Shown here: piece after piece, positions 11,879 through 23,267 of the stretch
How positions within the stretch are numbered: the first letter of the stretch is position 1
Layout: each line of letters opens with the position of its first letter
NCBI RefSeq assembly: GCF_003352005.1
Contig: NZ_CP024848.1
Coordinates: forward strand, 124,001 to 188,000
Length of the DNA stretch: 64,000 bases
From: Oceanobacillus zhaokaii
GTDB lineage: Bacteria > Bacillota > Bacilli > Bacillales > Amphibacillaceae
Direction of reading: 5' to 3'
The notes under the pieces: model-generated
The model's database searches: none
Told to the model about the DNA's origin: nothing
Seen by the model: the letters and a program-made list of their open reading frames with translations, nothing else
Program-made: the position numbers and the translations under genes

Positions 11879-12421
11879 ATGATGAATCAATTAAGACAAA
11901 AATATCAAGATGAAATTGCACCATCTTTAATGAATAAATTTAACTACAAATCAGTAATGCAAGTGCCGAAGATTGAGAAAATCGTAATCAACATGGGTGT
12001 TGGTGACGCTGTTCAAAACTCTAAAGCATTAGATAGCGCTGTTGAAGAATTGACATTAATTTCTGGTCAAAAACCATTAGTAACTCGTGCGAAGAAATCA
12101 ATCGCTGGTTTCCGTCTTCGTGAGGGAATGCCTATCGGTACAAAAGTAACCCTTCGTGGTGAACGCATGTATGATTTCTTACAAAAGTTGATCTCAGTTT
12201 CACTTCCACGTGTACGTGACTTCCGTGGGATTTCTAAGAAAGCTTTTGATGGACGTGGAAATTACACTCTAGGTGTAAAAGAACAGCTAATTTTCCCAGA
12301 AATCAATTATGATAAAGTAAACAAAGTTCGTGGTATGGATATTGTTATTGTAACAACTTCTAATACAGACGAAGAAGCTCGTGAACTTTTAGCTCAGTTA
12401 GGCATGCCTTTCCAAAAGTAA
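11879..12421 (+). CDS. rplE: 50S ribosomal protein L5
   Basis: A 5S rRNA-binding protein that contacts the P-site tRNA. Two adjacent ATG codons (11879 and 11882) follow GAAAGGAGGG; the second, giving 179 residues and [17 protein letters not shown], fits the family equally well. The [15 protein letters not shown] and [17 protein letters not shown] signatures are intact. Confidence 0.99.
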   Translation: MMNQLRQKYQDEIAPSLMNKFNYKSVMQVPKIEKIVINMGVGDAVQNSKALDSAVEELTLISGQKPLVTRAKKSIAGFRLREGMPIGTKVTLRGERMYDFLQKLISVSLPRVRDFRGISKKAFDGRGNYTLGVKEQLIFPEINYDKVNKVRGMDIVIVTTSNTDEEARELLAQLGMPFQK

Positions 12422-12426
12422 GCTAA

Positions 12427-12636
<210 letters not shown>

Positions 12637-12665
12637 ACCCCGAATCGGGAAGGAGGTAATTAGTA

Positions 12666-13064
12666 ATGGTTATGACAGATCCAATCGCAGATATGTTAAC
12701 TCGCATTCGTAATGCGAATACAGTAAAACATGAACAACTGGAGCTTCCAGCTTCAAAAATGAAAAAAGATATCGCTGATATCCTTAAACGTGAGGGTTTT
12801 GTTAAAGATTATGAATTAATCGAAGACAATAAACAAGGCGTTTTGCGTATTTTCCTTAAGTACGGTGTAAACGAAGAACGAGTAATCACAGGAATTAAAC
12901 GTATTAGCAAACCAGGTCTACGTGTATACGCTAAAGCTAATGAAGTACCTCGTGTACTTAATGGTTTAGGTATCGCTATCGTGTCAACATCTAAAGGTGT
13001 GCTTTCTGATAAAGAAGCACGTTCACAAGCTGTTGGTGGCGAAGTAGTCGCATACGTTTGGTAA
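12666..13064 (+). CDS. rpsH: 30S ribosomal protein S8
   Basis: A 132-residue 16S rRNA central-domain binder that starts [18 protein letters not shown], as in B. subtilis. The conserved C-terminal [18 protein letters not shown] segment ends the protein before VVAYVW. In E. coli S8 is the spc-operon repressor; no evidence for or against that appears here. AAGGAGGTAATTAGTA precedes the ATG. Confidence 0.99.
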   Translation: MVMTDPIADMLTRIRNANTVKHEQLELPASKMKKDIADILKREGFVKDYELIEDNKQGVLRIFLKYGVNEERVITGIKRISKPGLRVYAKANEVPRVLNGLGIAIVSTSKGVLSDKEARSQAVGGEVVAYVW

Positions 13065-13095
13065 TTAACATTTTTTAATTAAGGAGGTGCATGGA

Positions 13096-13632
13096 ATGTC
13101 TCGTATAGGACTTAAATTAATTGAAATTCCACAAGGTGTAGACATTAACCTTAATGGCACTACAATTACTGTTAAAGGACCAAAAGGTGAATTATCAAGA
13201 GATCTACATCCAGATATGAAAATTAATATAAATGATAATGTTCTTACTGTTGAACGTCCATCAGATGCTAAAGAACATCGTGCATTACACGGAACTACTC
13301 GTAGTTTAATCAACAACATGGTTGAGGGTGTAAGCAAAGGTTTTGAAAAGAACCTAGAAATGATTGGTGTTGGTTACCGTGCTCAAATGCAAGGTAAGAA
13401 ACTAGTGGTTAACGCTGGTTACTCAAACCCAGTTGAAATTGATCCAATCGAAGGTATTGAAATTGAAGTACCGAAGAATACTCAATTGACAATTAAAGGT
13501 ATCGATAAAGAATTAGTTGGTGCAGTTGCTTCAAACATTAGAGCAATCAGACCACCTGAGCCATATAAAGGTAAAGGAATTCGCTACGTTGGTGAATTTG
13601 TTCGCCGTAAAGAAGGTAAAACTGCTAAGTAA
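13096..13632 (+). CDS. rplF: 50S ribosomal protein L6
   Basis: A two-domain protein near the sarcin-ricin loop, 178 residues from the ATG at 13096 ([15 protein letters not shown]). An in-frame GTG at 13087 overlaps the AAGGAGGTG ribosome site and is not used. The family's C-terminal [16 protein letters not shown] motif is intact. Confidence 0.98.
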   Translation: MSRIGLKLIEIPQGVDINLNGTTITVKGPKGELSRDLHPDMKININDNVLTVERPSDAKEHRALHGTTRSLINNMVEGVSKGFEKNLEMIGVGYRAQMQGKKLVVNAGYSNPVEIDPIEGIEIEVPKNTQLTIKGIDKELVGAVASNIRAIRPPEPYKGKGIRYVGEFVRRKEGKTAK

Positions 13633-13665
13633 GATTAGTTAGCAAGCAAGAAAGGAGTGACCTAG

Positions 13666-14028
13666 ATGATCACAAAGCCTGACAGAAATGTACTACGTAA
13701 AAAGAGACATGGCCGAGTTCGTAAAAACTTAACTGGAACTGAAGCACGTCCTCGTTTAAACGTATATCGCTCAAATAAAAATATCTACGCACAAATTATC
13801 GATGATAATAACGGCGTAACATTAGCAAGTGCATCAACAAAGGATAAAGAACTTAATGTTGAAGTTACTAGCAATGTAGATGCAGCTAAAAAAGTCGGTG
13901 AAATGGTAGCAAAGCGTGCTCAAGAAAAAGGAGTAAAATCCGTTGTTTTTGATCGCGGAGGCTATCTATACCATGGTCGTATAAAAGCGTTGGCGGAAGC
14001 TGCTCGTGAGGCAGGTCTTGAATTTTAA
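13666..14028 (+). CDS. rplR: 50S ribosomal protein L18
   Basis: A 5S rRNA binder of the central protuberance with the normal 120 residues. It has a basic N-terminus ([15 protein letters not shown]), the [20 protein letters not shown] core and the C-terminal [20 protein letters not shown] motif. AAAGGAGTGACCTAG precedes the ATG. It lies between rplF and rpsE in the spc operon. Confidence 0.99.
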   Translation: MITKPDRNVLRKKRHGRVRKNLTGTEARPRLNVYRSNKNIYAQIIDDNNGVTLASASTKDKELNVEVTSNVDAAKKVGEMVAKRAQEKGVKSVVFDRGGYLYHGRIKALAEAAREAGLEF

Positions 14029-14050
14029 TAAAAAAGGAGGGAACTCTTAA

Positions 14051-14554
14051 ATGAAAACAAACATTGATCCGAATAAATTAGAACTTGAAGAACGTGTTGT
14101 TACGGTAAACCGTGTTGCTAAAGTAGTAAAAGGTGGACGTCGTTTCCGTTTTGCAGCTCTAGTTGTTGTTGGAGATAAGAACGGTCATGTAGGTTTTGGT
14201 ACTGGTAAAGCACAAGAAGTACCAGAAGCTATTAAAAAAGCAGTAGATGATGCAAAGAAAAACTTAATTACTGTGCCAATCGTTGGAACTACTATTCCAC
14301 ACACTGTGAATGGTAGATTTGGATCTGGTCATGTATTAATGAAACCAGCTTCTGAAGGTACTGGAGTTATCTCTGGTGGTCCAGTTCGTGCGGTATTAGA
14401 ACTTGCTGGTATCGGTGATATTCTTACAAAATCATTAGGCGCAAACACACCAATTAATATGATTCGTGCAACATTAGAAGGCTTAACACAATTAAAACGT
14501 GCAGAAGACGTAGCAAAACTACGTGGAAAGTCTGTAGAAGAACTGTTAGGATAA
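14051..14554 (+). CDS. rpsE: 30S ribosomal protein S5
   Basis: An mRNA-entry and fidelity protein of 167 residues. The double-stranded RNA-binding fold is visible as [20 protein letters not shown] and [17 protein letters not shown]. The GGRRF loop, where spectinomycin-resistance changes occur, looks wild type. AAAGGAGGGAACTC precedes the ATG. Confidence 0.99.
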   Translation: MKTNIDPNKLELEERVVTVNRVAKVVKGGRRFRFAALVVVGDKNGHVGFGTGKAQEVPEAIKKAVDDAKKNLITVPIVGTTIPHTVNGRFGSGHVLMKPASEGTGVISGGPVRAVLELAGIGDILTKSLGANTPINMIRATLEGLTQLKRAEDVAKLRGKSVEELLG

Positions 14555-14570
14555 TAGGGAGGGAAACAAT

Positions 14571-14753
14571 ATGTCTAAACAATTAGAAATCACCCTCACA
14601 CGGAGTGTTATTGGTCGAAAAGAAAAACAAATTAAAACTGTTGAAGCACTAGGACTTAAGAAAATTCGCCAGTCCGTTGTTCGTGAAGATACTCCAGTTG
14701 TTCGTGGTATGATCAATGTCGTGTCTCATCTTGTAACAGTTAAAGAATTATAA
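14571..14753 (+). CDS. rpmD: 50S ribosomal protein L30
   Basis: A 60-residue protein with the L30 signature [20 protein letters not shown] and [26 protein letters not shown] lies just before the ATG, 16 bp after rpsE. It is followed after 30 bp by rplO. Confidence 0.99.
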   Translation: MSKQLEITLTRSVIGRKEKQIKTVEALGLKKIRQSVVREDTPVVRGMINVVSHLVTVKEL

Positions 14754-14783
14754 TATTATAAAGCTTAAAGAGGAGGTGCTTGT

Positions 14784-15224
14784 ATGAAACTTCATGAATT
14801 AAAAGCATCAGAAGGAACTCGCAAAGAGAGAAATCGTGTGGGTCGTGGAACGTCCTCAGGTAACGGAAAGACTTCTGGCAGAGGGCACAAAGGACAAAAC
14901 GCTCGTTCAGGCGGCGGTGTACGTCCAGGGTTCGAAGGTGGTCAAATGCCATTGTTCCAACGTTTACCGAAACGTGGCTTTAGCAACATTAATCGTAAAG
15001 AGTTTGCTATAGTTAACTTAGATGCATTAAATCGCTTTGAAGAAGGCACAGAAATTACACCAGAGCTATTACTTGAAGAAGGTATCGTGAGCAAATTGAA
15101 TTCCGGCATTAAGGTGCTTGGTAAAGGCGCTATCGAAAAGAAACTAACAGTAAAAGCTCATAAGTTCTCTGCTTCTGCCAAAGAAGCTATTGAGACAGCG
15201 GGCGGTAAGACTGAGGTGATCTAA
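14784..15224 (+). CDS. rplO: 50S ribosomal protein L15
   Basis: A 146-residue late-assembly protein. The glycine- and arginine-rich N-terminal tail ([20 protein letters not shown] and [20 protein letters not shown]) penetrates the rRNA core. The stop overlaps the secY start by one base (TAATG), so the export channel gene is translationally coupled to it. Confidence 0.99.
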   Translation: MKLHELKASEGTRKERNRVGRGTSSGNGKTSGRGHKGQNARSGGGVRPGFEGGQMPLFQRLPKRGFSNINRKEFAIVNLDALNRFEEGTEITPELLLEEGIVSKLNSGIKVLGKGAIEKKLTVKAHKFSASAKEAIETAGGKTEVI

Positions 15225-16516
15225 TGTTTCGTACAATCTCCAATTTTTGGCGCGTGGCTGACATTAGACGAAAAATAGTATTCACATTATTAATGTTAAT
15301 TGTTTTTCGTCTAGGCACGTTCATTCCTGTGCCATTTACAGATAAAGCAGCGATAGACTTTATGAACCAACAGAACGTCTTTGGACTCTTAAATACATTC
15401 GGTGGTGGAGCATTACAGAACTTTTCAATTTTTGCCATGGGAATTATGCCTTACATTACGGCATCGATTATCATGCAATTATTGCAAATGGATATTGTTC
15501 CTAAGTTCGCAGAATGGAAGAAGCAAGGCGAGATGGGACGTAAAAAAATTGCACAGGTTACACGCTATGCAGCAATCGGATTTGCATTTATTCAAGCAAT
15601 TGCTATGTCAGCAGGGTTTAATGCAATGGCCGGTGGTTTGTTAATAGTTGATCCTAGTTTTATGAAATTTCTTGTGATTTCAATTGTATTAACGGCTGGT
15701 ACAGCATTTTTAATGTGGTTAGGTGAACAAATTACAGCACATGGTGTTGGAAATGGGATCTCTGTAATTATTTTTGCTGGTATCGTTGCTGCAGTACCGA
15801 ACGGTGTTGGGCAATTGTATAGTCAATATTTTGTAAATCCAGGAGACGAACTATTTATCAACATTATTATCGTAGCCTTAATTGTATTAGTTGCAATAGC
15901 AGTTGTAGTTGGAGTTATATTTGTTAACCAAGCATTAAGAAAAATACCAGTTCAATACGCAAAAAAACTTGTAAATCGTTCTCCAGTCGGTGGTCAGTCA
16001 ACACATTTACCATTAAAAGTAAATGGTGCAGGGGTTATTCCAGTAATCTTTGCAGTAGCGTTTATGATGGCACCAAGCACGGTTGCTAGTTTCTTTGAAG
16101 GTAATCAAGTAGCTACAACAATTATGAGCATATTTGATTATACACAACCTATTGGTATGGTAATATACTTAGCCTTAATTATTGCATTTACGTATTTCTA
16201 CACATTTATTCAGGTTAATCCTGAACAAATGGCAGAGAACTTGCAAAAACAAGGTGGCTATATTCCTGGAATTCGTCCAGGGAATAATACAGAGACGTAT
16301 CTTACCCGTGTGTTATATCGTTTAACATTCGTTGGTGCAATTTTCTTAGGTGCAGTTTCTATATTACCAATCATCTTAGGTAGTCTTGCTAATCTGCCTA
16401 GCGCAGTACAAATCGGCGGCACTAGTTTACTAATCGTTGTAGGTGTAGCATTGCAAACAATGAAACAACTGGAAAGTCAGTTAGTGAAGCGTCACTACAA
16501 AGGGTTTATTAAATAG
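15224..16516 (+). CDS. secY: Preprotein translocase subunit SecY
   Basis: The channel-forming membrane subunit of the Sec translocon, 430 residues with about ten predicted membrane segments. Visible signatures are FGGGALQNFSIFAMGIMPYI, the plug and gate region, and the cytosolic loop with QGGYIPGIRPG near the SecA/ribosome contact. It partners SecE and SecG, which are encoded elsewhere. One-base overlap with rplO; adk follows after 32 bp. Confidence 0.99.
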   Translation: MFRTISNFWRVADIRRKIVFTLLMLIVFRLGTFIPVPFTDKAAIDFMNQQNVFGLLNTFGGGALQNFSIFAMGIMPYITASIIMQLLQMDIVPKFAEWKKQGEMGRKKIAQVTRYAAIGFAFIQAIAMSAGFNAMAGGLLIVDPSFMKFLVISIVLTAGTAFLMWLGEQITAHGVGNGISVIIFAGIVAAVPNGVGQLYSQYFVNPGDELFINIIIVALIVLVAIAVVVGVIFVNQALRKIPVQYAKKLVNRSPVGGQSTHLPLKVNGAGVIPVIFAVAFMMAPSTVASFFEGNQVATTIMSIFDYTQPIGMVIYLALIIAFTYFYTFIQVNPEQMAENLQKQGGYIPGIRPGNNTETYLTRVLYRLTFVGAIFLGAVSILPIILGSLANLPSAVQIGGTSLLIVVGVALQTMKQLESQLVKRHYKGFIK

Positions 16517-16533
16517 TTCTCTGCTGCCAATGA

Positions 16534-17193
<660 letters not shown>

Positions 17194-17372
17194 TACGATC
17201 TTAATTACATCTAACGCAGAATTGATGCATTTCTATCTGTAAAAAGTTATAATTAAAGTCGTGAGTAATTTTAAAAATAACATGTATTGCTTTAATAAAG
17301 TGACACAGGTCAAATATAGAAGTAGCCCTTTAAGAGGGAGAATATTTTCTAATGCCTTAGTGCAGGTGATCG

Positions 17373-17702
17373 TTGTTGAACACAGGAGATCAGGTTCTGA
17401 TGCTAGGTCAGGTTGTTCGTATTTTGCAAGGTCGTGAAGCAGGTCTTTATATGATAATCGTTCATGTAGTGGATCATCATTCTGTCTTGTTAGCCGATGG
17501 GGAGAGGCGGAAGACGAATAGGCCAAAGAGAAAGAATCTACATCACCTTGAGAAGATGGACTATATTTCCCCAGAAGTCCATAACAGCCTTCTAGAAACT
17601 GGTCGTGTCACAAATGGGAAATTGCGATTTGCCATATCTAAGTTTAAAAGTGAGATTGTGACTGATTTGAAGAAGGGAGATCTACACGATGGCAAAAGAT
17701 GA
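17373..17702 (+). CDS. KOW-domain RNA-binding protein (YbzG-like)
   Basis: A 109-residue protein with an N-terminal KOW/L14e-like domain ([19 protein letters not shown]), a basic stretch ([17 protein letters not shown]) and a conserved [20 protein letters not shown] end. It corresponds by position and sequence style to the small KOW protein that sits between map and infA in Bacillus. Start is probably TTG at 17373 after AGGTGAT; no ATG is available. Its end overlaps infA by 14 bases. Its function is not established; ribosome association is an inference from the fold. Confidence 0.85.
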   Translation: MLNTGDQVLMLGQVVRILQGREAGLYMIIVHVVDHHSVLLADGERRKTNRPKRKNLHHLEKMDYISPEVHNSLLETGRVTNGKLRFAISKFKSEIVTDLKKGDLHDGKR

Positions 17703-17907
17703 TGTAATTGAAGTAGAAGGCACCGTAACAGATACATTGCCTAATGCAATGTTTAAAGTAGAGCTTGAAAACGGCCATACGGTCTTAGCACATGTATCTG
17801 GTAAAATCCGTATGCATTTTATCCGTATTCTGCCAGGTGACAAAGTAACGGTTGAGCTTTCTCCGTATGATTTGACAAAAGGACGAATTACGTATCGTTA
17901 TAAATAA
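17689..17907 (+). CDS. infA: Translation initiation factor IF-1
   Basis: A 72-residue OB-fold protein that occupies the ribosomal A site during initiation. It starts [20 protein letters not shown] and includes the [19 protein letters not shown] core. AAGGGAG precedes the ATG within the end of the KOW gene, a 14-base overlap. Confidence 0.99.
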   Translation: MAKDDVIEVEGTVTDTLPNAMFKVELENGHTVLAHVSGKIRMHFIRILPGDKVTVELSPYDLTKGRITYRYK

Positions 17908-17923
17908 ACGAGCTCCGATATAA

Positions 17924-18052
<129 letters not shown>

Positions 18053-18076
18053 AACCTTAGGAGGTGCAACTATTCT

Positions 18077-18442
18077 ATGGCACGTATAGCAGGTATTGAC
18101 ATCCCACGTGATAAACGTGTTGTCATTTCTTTAACATATATCTTTGGAATTGGTAAAGTTACCGCACAGAAAGTCCTTAAAGAAGCAGGCGTTTCAGAAG
18201 ACACTCGTGTTCGTGATTTAACTGAAGACGAATTAGGTAGAATTCGTACAGCAATCGATCAATACAATACAGAAGGTGACCTTCGTCGTGAAGTATCACT
18301 TAACATTAAACGTTTGATCGAAATTGGTTCTTATAGAGGCCTTCGTCATCGTCGTAGCTTACCAGTTCGTGGACAACATACTAAAAACAACTCACGTACT
18401 CGTAAAGGCCCACGTCGTACAATGGCTAACAAGAAAAAATAA
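18077..18442 (+). CDS. rpsM: 30S ribosomal protein S13
   Basis: A 121-residue head protein contacting P-site tRNA and the 50S bridge B1. It starts [20 protein letters not shown] and ends with the basic tail [28 protein letters not shown] precedes the ATG. Followed by rpsK and rpoA in the alpha operon. Confidence 0.99.
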   Translation: MARIAGIDIPRDKRVVISLTYIFGIGKVTAQKVLKEAGVSEDTRVRDLTEDELGRIRTAIDQYNTEGDLRREVSLNIKRLIEIGSYRGLRHRRSLPVRGQHTKNNSRTRKGPRRTMANKKK

Positions 18443-18467
18443 AGCAGTAAAGGAGGTTAACTAATCA

Positions 18468-18857
18468 ATGGCACGTAATACTAATACACGTAAGCGTCGT
18501 GTGAAAAAGAATATTGAATCAGGTATCGCCCATATCCGTTCAACATTTAACAATACAATTGTTACAATTACGGATACACAAGGTAATGCAGTTGGTTGGA
18601 GTTCAGCAGGTGCATTAGGCTTTAAAGGTTCACGTAAATCAACTCCATTTGCTGCTCAAATGGCTGCAGAAACTGTGGCTAAGTCAGCAATCGAAAACGG
18701 CATGAAGACATTAGAAGTTACTGTTAAAGGGCCAGGAGCTGGACGTGAAGCAGCAATTCGTTCACTTCAAGCAGCTGGTTTAGAAGTTACAGCAATTGTT
18801 GATGTAACACCAGTTCCTCATAATGGATGCCGCCCACCAAAACGTCGTCGTGTATAA
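18468..18857 (+). CDS. rpsK: 30S ribosomal protein S11
   Basis: A platform protein of 129 residues. Conserved stretches include [15 protein letters not shown] and [20 protein letters not shown], with the C-terminal [15 protein letters not shown]. The Asn-Gly in HNGCRPP is the site of isoaspartate formation in E. coli S11. AAAGGAGG precedes the ATG. Confidence 0.99.
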   Translation: MARNTNTRKRRVKKNIESGIAHIRSTFNNTIVTITDTQGNAVGWSSAGALGFKGSRKSTPFAAQMAAETVAKSAIENGMKTLEVTVKGPGAGREAAIRSLQAAGLEVTAIVDVTPVPHNGCRPPKRRRV

Positions 18858-18962
18858 TTTTACCGTATAGAATTTGTCACCCTGTCTATAATGGGTTATG
18901 ATAGCTAAAAAAAGTAAAGTTTATTTTTAAGACATCAGGACAGGACAGTACGAATGAATTAC

Positions 18963-19022
18963 AGGTAGTGCAGAAACGCCAACTGCCTATTGAGGAATTT
19001 CGGTTAGACAAGGGTCTAGCCG
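18963..19022 (+). promoter_or_regulatory. Two tandem hairpins in the rpsK-rpoA gap
   Basis: The 198-bp gap between rpsK and rpoA contains a 7-bp pairing (AGGTAGT near 18963-18969 with AACTGCC-type sequence near 18981-18987) and then a 9-bp stem (19001-19009 with 19014-19022, one G-T) with a 4-nt loop. Neither ends in a T-run, so they are more likely leader or processing structures than terminators. Confidence 0.4.
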
Positions 19023-19055
19023 GGGTTTCGACGTTTTAAAGGAGGGTTTTGTTGA

Positions 19056-20000
19056 ATGATCGAAATAGAAAAGCCAAATATTGAAACGATTGAAATTAGC
19101 GACGATGCTACTTTCGGGAAATTCGTAGTAGAACCACTTGAACGTGGATATGGTGCCACTCTAGGAAACTCCTTGCGTCGTATCTTACTATCCTCACTTC
19201 CAGGTGCTGCTGTTACATCAATTCAAATTGATGGTGCTTTACATGAGTTCTCGACGATTGATGGAGTTGTGGAAGATGTCACTCAAATTATTTTGAGCTT
19301 AAAGAAGTTAGCACTTAAGATTTATTCTGATGAACCGAAAACAATCGAATTATCTGTTCAAGGTGAAGGGGTAGTAACTGCTGCTGACCTCACGTATGAC
19401 AGTGATGTAGAAGTGTTGAATCCGGAATTGAAGATCGCTACTTTAAATAGTAAAGGCGCTTTAAACATGAGAATGACAGCTGAGCGTGGTCGAGGATATC
19501 GCCAAGCTGAGCAGAATAAACATGAGGATCAACCAATAGGCGTTATTGCGATTGATTCAATCTTTACACCTGTATCACGTGTTTCCTACCAAGTAGAAAA
19601 CACTCGAGTAGGTCAAAATGCAAACTATGATAAATTAACATTAGATGTCTCTACAGATGGAAGCATTCGTCCTGAAGAAGCAGTTTCTTTGGGTGCTAAA
19701 ATCGTTACAGAGCATTTTAATATTTTCGTAGGGCTAACGGATGAGGCACAAAATGCCGAAATCATGGTTGAAAAAGAGGAAGACCAAAAAGAGAAAGTTA
19801 TGGAAATGACAATCGAAGAACTTGATCTTTCTGTTAGGTCTTATAACTGCTTAAAACGCGCTGGAATTAATACCGTTCAAGAGCTTGCAAATAAGAGCGA
19901 AGAAGATATGATGAAGGTTCGTAATTTAGGTCGTAAATCACTTGAAGAAGTTAAACATAAATTAGCAGATCTTGATTTAGGTTTGCGTAATGACGACTGA
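19056..20000 (+). CDS. rpoA: RNA polymerase subunit alpha
   Basis: The 314-residue assembly platform of RNA polymerase. The N-terminal domain shows [20 protein letters not shown], the dimer interface, and FVEHFN-type sequences around residue 220. The C-terminal domain has [19 protein letters not shown] and [15 protein letters not shown], the UP-element and activator contact region. AAAGGAGG precedes the ATG by 11 bp. Confidence 0.99.
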   Translation: MIEIEKPNIETIEISDDATFGKFVVEPLERGYGATLGNSLRRILLSSLPGAAVTSIQIDGALHEFSTIDGVVEDVTQIILSLKKLALKIYSDEPKTIELSVQGEGVVTAADLTYDSDVEVLNPELKIATLNSKGALNMRMTAERGRGYRQAEQNKHEDQPIGVIAIDSIFTPVSRVSYQVENTRVGQNANYDKLTLDVSTDGSIRPEEAVSLGAKIVTEHFNIFVGLTDEAQNAEIMVEKEEDQKEKVMEMTIEELDLSVRSYNCLKRAGINTVQELANKSEEDMMKVRNLGRKSLEEVKHKLADLDLGLRNDD

Positions 20001-20044
20001 TAAACACAGTCACCTTTAGAGATTTTTGAAAGGGAGGTACTAAC

Positions 20045-20398
20045 ATGGCTAGAAAATTTGGACGTAGTACAGACAGCCGTATGGCATTACTTCGTAACCT
20101 TGCATCTGATTTAATTATTCATGAACGGATTGAAACTACAGAAGCAAAAGCGAAGGATTTAAAATCGATTGTAGATAAAATGATTACATTAGGTAAACGT
20201 GGAGATCTTCACGCTCGCCGTCAAGCAGCAGCATTCCTTTACAACAAAGAGGCTGATGAAGAAAATAATGTAATTCAAAAACTTTTTGATGATGTTGCAA
20301 AACGCTACGATGAGAGACAAGGTGGATACACACGTGTTCTTAAACTTGGTGAACGCCAAGGCGATGGCGCAAAAATGGCAATCATTGAATTGGTCTAA
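20045..20398 (+). CDS. rplQ: 50S ribosomal protein L17
   Basis: A 117-residue protein near the exit tunnel. It starts [20 protein letters not shown] and contains the [20 protein letters not shown] helix. It is a few residues shorter than B. subtilis L17. AAAGGGAGG precedes the ATG. It ends the alpha operon. Confidence 0.98.
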   Translation: MARKFGRSTDSRMALLRNLASDLIIHERIETTEAKAKDLKSIVDKMITLGKRGDLHARRQAAAFLYNKEADEENNVIQKLFDDVAKRYDERQGGYTRVLKLGERQGDGAKMAIIELV

Positions 20399-20414
20399 AC
20401 AAGAAACATGCGGC

Positions 20415-20464
20415 AAGGGCAGGACTTTAATCTCTCACGAGGTGAATCCAAGCCCTTTTTTTGT
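20415..20464 (+). terminator. Probable terminator after rplQ
   Basis: AAGGGC (20415-20420) can pair with GCCCTT (20452-20457), followed by a T-run. The stem is short and the loop long, with a small inner stem (CTC with GAG), so confidence is moderate. Confidence 0.55.
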
Positions 20465-20766
20465 AGTAAAAGAAAAAAAGTGCAGCAGTCTCTAGCCCAC
20501 GCGCAACTAGACAGAGAAAAGTGCAGCGGGCTTGCCCAGAGACGGAGGGCATAAGCAGGAGACCTTATAGCGCACGGTCTTGGCGCTCGGAGTGTAGAAA
20601 CGCGTTATATCTATATCGCCTATGATAAGGCGATATAAGCACGACGAGAGAAGCCGTAACAACCGGAACTATATCACCCAGAAGAAACACAATATCAGCC
20701 CGATAAAACTAATAACAGTTACACAATAAATCCCAGGCAGGAGACAGGTTAGGAGAGGTATTTTTA
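20465..20766 (+). repeat. GC-rich spacer with hairpins, probable dispersed element
   Basis: No gene is seen here. The stretch is clearly more GC-rich than its neighbours and contains two GTGCAGC-started segments and a strong 10-bp hairpin (20612-20621 with 20628-20637). The GTGCAGC motifs recur about 50 bp apart. I infer a non-coding dispersed repeat, also carrying the ecfA1 ribosome site near 20750. Confidence 0.4.
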
Positions 20767-21606
20767 ATGAGTAAAAGGTTAATTGAGTTTAGAAATGTAT
20801 CGTTTCGATATGGAGAAGAGCAGCCTTGGGTATTGAAAAATGTTTCATTTGAAATCTATGAAGATGAGTGGGTAGCTATTATTGGCCATAATGGCTCTGG
20901 AAAATCCACAATAGCTAAGCTTGTAAATGGATTGCTATTCCCGCAGCAAGGGGAGATTGTCATAGATGGACAACTGGTAAATGAGGAATCAATTTGGAAT
21001 ATTCGCAAGGAAGTTGGAATGGTATTTCAAAATCCAGATAATCAGTTTGTAGGGGCGACTGTTCAGGATGATGTTGCCTTTGGGATGGAAAATCGCGGGT
21101 TTCCCCGCGAAGATATGGTGAAGCGAATTGATGAAACATTGAAAGCAGTAGGCATGCAGGCTTATCGGCTGACAGAGCCACATCGACTATCTGGTGGGCA
21201 AAAACAGCGTGTTGCGATTGCAAGTGTGTTGGCAATTTCGCCGAAAGTACTTATTCTTGATGAAGCGACGGCAATGCTTGATCCGAATGGCCGAAAAGAA
21301 ATTATGGAAACAGTGTCACAGCTCCAGAATAGTCAAGGGCTTTCCTTAATCACGATCACGCATGATTTACATGAAGTTGTCCAAGCTGACCGCGTTATTG
21401 TTATGAACGAAGGAGAAATATGGGATGAAGCTACTCCACGAGAAATATTCTCCAAAAAAGATGAACTTCGAAAAATCGGACTTGATGTACCATTTGTAGC
21501 CATTTTAGCCGATGAACTAAAACAAGTGGGAATCACGATTTCGCAAGAACCATTAAACCACGAAGAGCTGCTGGAGGAATTATGGACATTAAATTCGAGA
21601 ACGTAA
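20767..21606 (+). CDS. ecfA1: ECF transporter ATPase EcfA1
   Basis: One of two ATPases that power energy-coupling-factor vitamin transporters. The 279-residue protein shows Walker [10 protein letters not shown] (40-48), the Q-loop at FQNP (87-90), the signature LSGGQ (141-145) and Walker B VLILDE (161-166). It overlaps ecfA2 by 25 bases. With EcfT it forms a module shared by substrate-binding S components encoded elsewhere. GAGAGG precedes the ATG. Confidence 0.97.
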   Translation: MSKRLIEFRNVSFRYGEEQPWVLKNVSFEIYEDEWVAIIGHNGSGKSTIAKLVNGLLFPQQGEIVIDGQLVNEESIWNIRKEVGMVFQNPDNQFVGATVQDDVAFGMENRGFPREDMVKRIDETLKAVGMQAYRLTEPHRLSGGQKQRVAIASVLAISPKVLILDEATAMLDPNGRKEIMETVSQLQNSQGLSLITITHDLHEVVQADRVIVMNEGEIWDEATPREIFSKKDELRKIGLDVPFVAILADELKQVGITISQEPLNHEELLEELWTLNSRT

Positions 21607-22448
21607 CTTACATTTATCAACCTAATTCACCATTCGAACATAAGGCATTATCTGATGTTTCATTTCATATTGAATCTGGTTCGTTTGTAGCAATTATCGG
21701 TCACACCGGTTCCGGTAAGTCAACGTTGATTAATCATTTAAACGGTCTATCTGTGCCAACAGAGGGGATTGTATCAATTGGTGATTATCATCTGTCAAAG
21801 GAAGACAAGCCGAAGAATATGAAAGAATTACGCAGCCGAGTTGGCGTTGTTTTTCAATATCCAGAGCATCAATTATTTGAAGAAACCGTTGAGAGGGATA
21901 TTGCGTTTGGCCCCGAGAACTTCAATGTTCCAAAAGAAGAGATTAAAAAACGTATCGAGGCGATTATCCCTGCAGTAGGACTGCCTGAAAACGTATTAGA
22001 GCGGTCGCCATTCGATTTAAGTGGCGGACAGATGCGCAGGGTCGCGATTGCTGGTGTTCTGGCCGTTAAACCAGATGTACTCGTATTAGACGAGCCGACA
22101 GCTGGACTTGATCCTCGTGGACAGAAGGAAATTATGGAAATGTTTTATCGTTTACACAAGGAACAAGGCTTAACGACTGTTCTTGTCACACATAGCATGG
22201 AGGATGCTGTAAAGTATGCGGATCAAGTAATCATTTTAAATAAAGGGACCAAGTATATGGAAGGAAGGCCTGAGGAGGTTTTTACTCAAAAAGAAGCACT
22301 CAATCAAGTACAATTAGATGTACCTGAGATGGTTCGCTTTTTGAACTCCTTCAATGAGAGATTCAGCGAGAATATTCCTTTTGAAAAGCAAACGATCAAG
22401 GATCTAGCACAGGCGATACAGCCGGTAGTTAAAGGAGCGAAAGTATAA
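21582..22448 (+). CDS. ecfA2: ECF transporter ATPase EcfA2
   Basis: The second ECF ATPase, 288 residues. Walker [10 protein letters not shown] is at 40-48, LSGGQ at 146-150 and Walker B VLVLDEP at 166-172. The start lies inside the end of ecfA1 with CTGGAGGA before it, and the stop overlaps the ecfT start by one base. EcfA1 and EcfA2 act as a heterodimer. Confidence 0.97.
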   Translation: MDIKFENVTYIYQPNSPFEHKALSDVSFHIESGSFVAIIGHTGSGKSTLINHLNGLSVPTEGIVSIGDYHLSKEDKPKNMKELRSRVGVVFQYPEHQLFEETVERDIAFGPENFNVPKEEIKKRIEAIIPAVGLPENVLERSPFDLSGGQMRRVAIAGVLAVKPDVLVLDEPTAGLDPRGQKEIMEMFYRLHKEQGLTTVLVTHSMEDAVKYADQVIILNKGTKYMEGRPEEVFTQKEALNQVQLDVPEMVRFLNSFNERFSENIPFEKQTIKDLAQAIQPVVKGAKV

Positions 22449-23251
22449 TGAATAATTCCTTAATTATTGGTCAGTATGTCCCCGGTAATTCACTTGTTCA
22501 TAAATTGGACCCGAGAACAAAGATTACGATTATCTTTTTCTATGTATTTACCGTGTTTTTTGCAAATAGTTTGCCGAGCTACAGTGTACTGGTCGTATTT
22601 GCACTTGCATGCATGTTCACCTCAAGAGTGCCAATACGGTTTATTATAAAGGGTCTTACCCCGGTATGGTTCTTAATTATATTTACGTTTATTTTGCACT
22701 TATTTGTTACAAAAGAAGGAACTATTATTTTTGATTTCTGGATTTTTGAATTTTACTCTGGTGGTGTCATTCAAGGGATTGCTATTTCGATCCGGTTCTT
22801 CCTGTTAATCCTTGTGACCTCATTGCTTACATTAACAACGACACCGATTGAAATAACCGATGCAATTGAAGACATGCTCCGACCATTAAACAAAGTTAGA
22901 TTTCCAGTCCATGAGCTTGCATTGATGATGTCGATTTCCTTACGCTTTATTCCTACACTAATGCAGGAAACAGATAAGATTTCAAGGGCACAAGCATCGC
23001 GCGGTGTTGATTTTAGGACAGGGCCAATAAAGGACCGGATTAAGGCAGTTGTGCCACTGTTGGTTCCCCTGTTTGTCAGTGCATTTAAACGAGCAGAAGA
23101 GCTCGCAATGGCAATGGAGGCGCGTGGGTATCAAGGTGGAGAAGGGCGTACCAAGCTGCGAGAACTGAAAATTGAACTCCGGGATATCATGGTCTATCTT
23201 CTATTTGCATGTGTCATGATTTTATTATTTTTAACACGAACGTATTCGTAA
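22448..23251 (+). CDS. ecfT: ECF transporter transmembrane subunit EcfT
   Basis: The shared membrane subunit of 267 residues that couples the ATPases to the S component. It shows about five hydrophobic segments and the two Ala-Arg-Gly coupling motifs: ASRGVD and the MEARGY near the C-terminus. It starts with TAATG overlapping ecfA2 and is followed 16 bp later by truA. Confidence 0.96.
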   Translation: MNNSLIIGQYVPGNSLVHKLDPRTKITIIFFYVFTVFFANSLPSYSVLVVFALACMFTSRVPIRFIIKGLTPVWFLIIFTFILHLFVTKEGTIIFDFWIFEFYSGGVIQGIAISIRFFLLILVTSLLTLTTTPIEITDAIEDMLRPLNKVRFPVHELALMMSISLRFIPTLMQETDKISRAQASRGVDFRTGPIKDRIKAVVPLLVPLFVSAFKRAEELAMAMEARGYQGGEGRTKLRELKIELRDIMVYLLFACVMILLFLTRTYS

Positions 23252-23267
23252 GAAAGGCTGGACTAGG

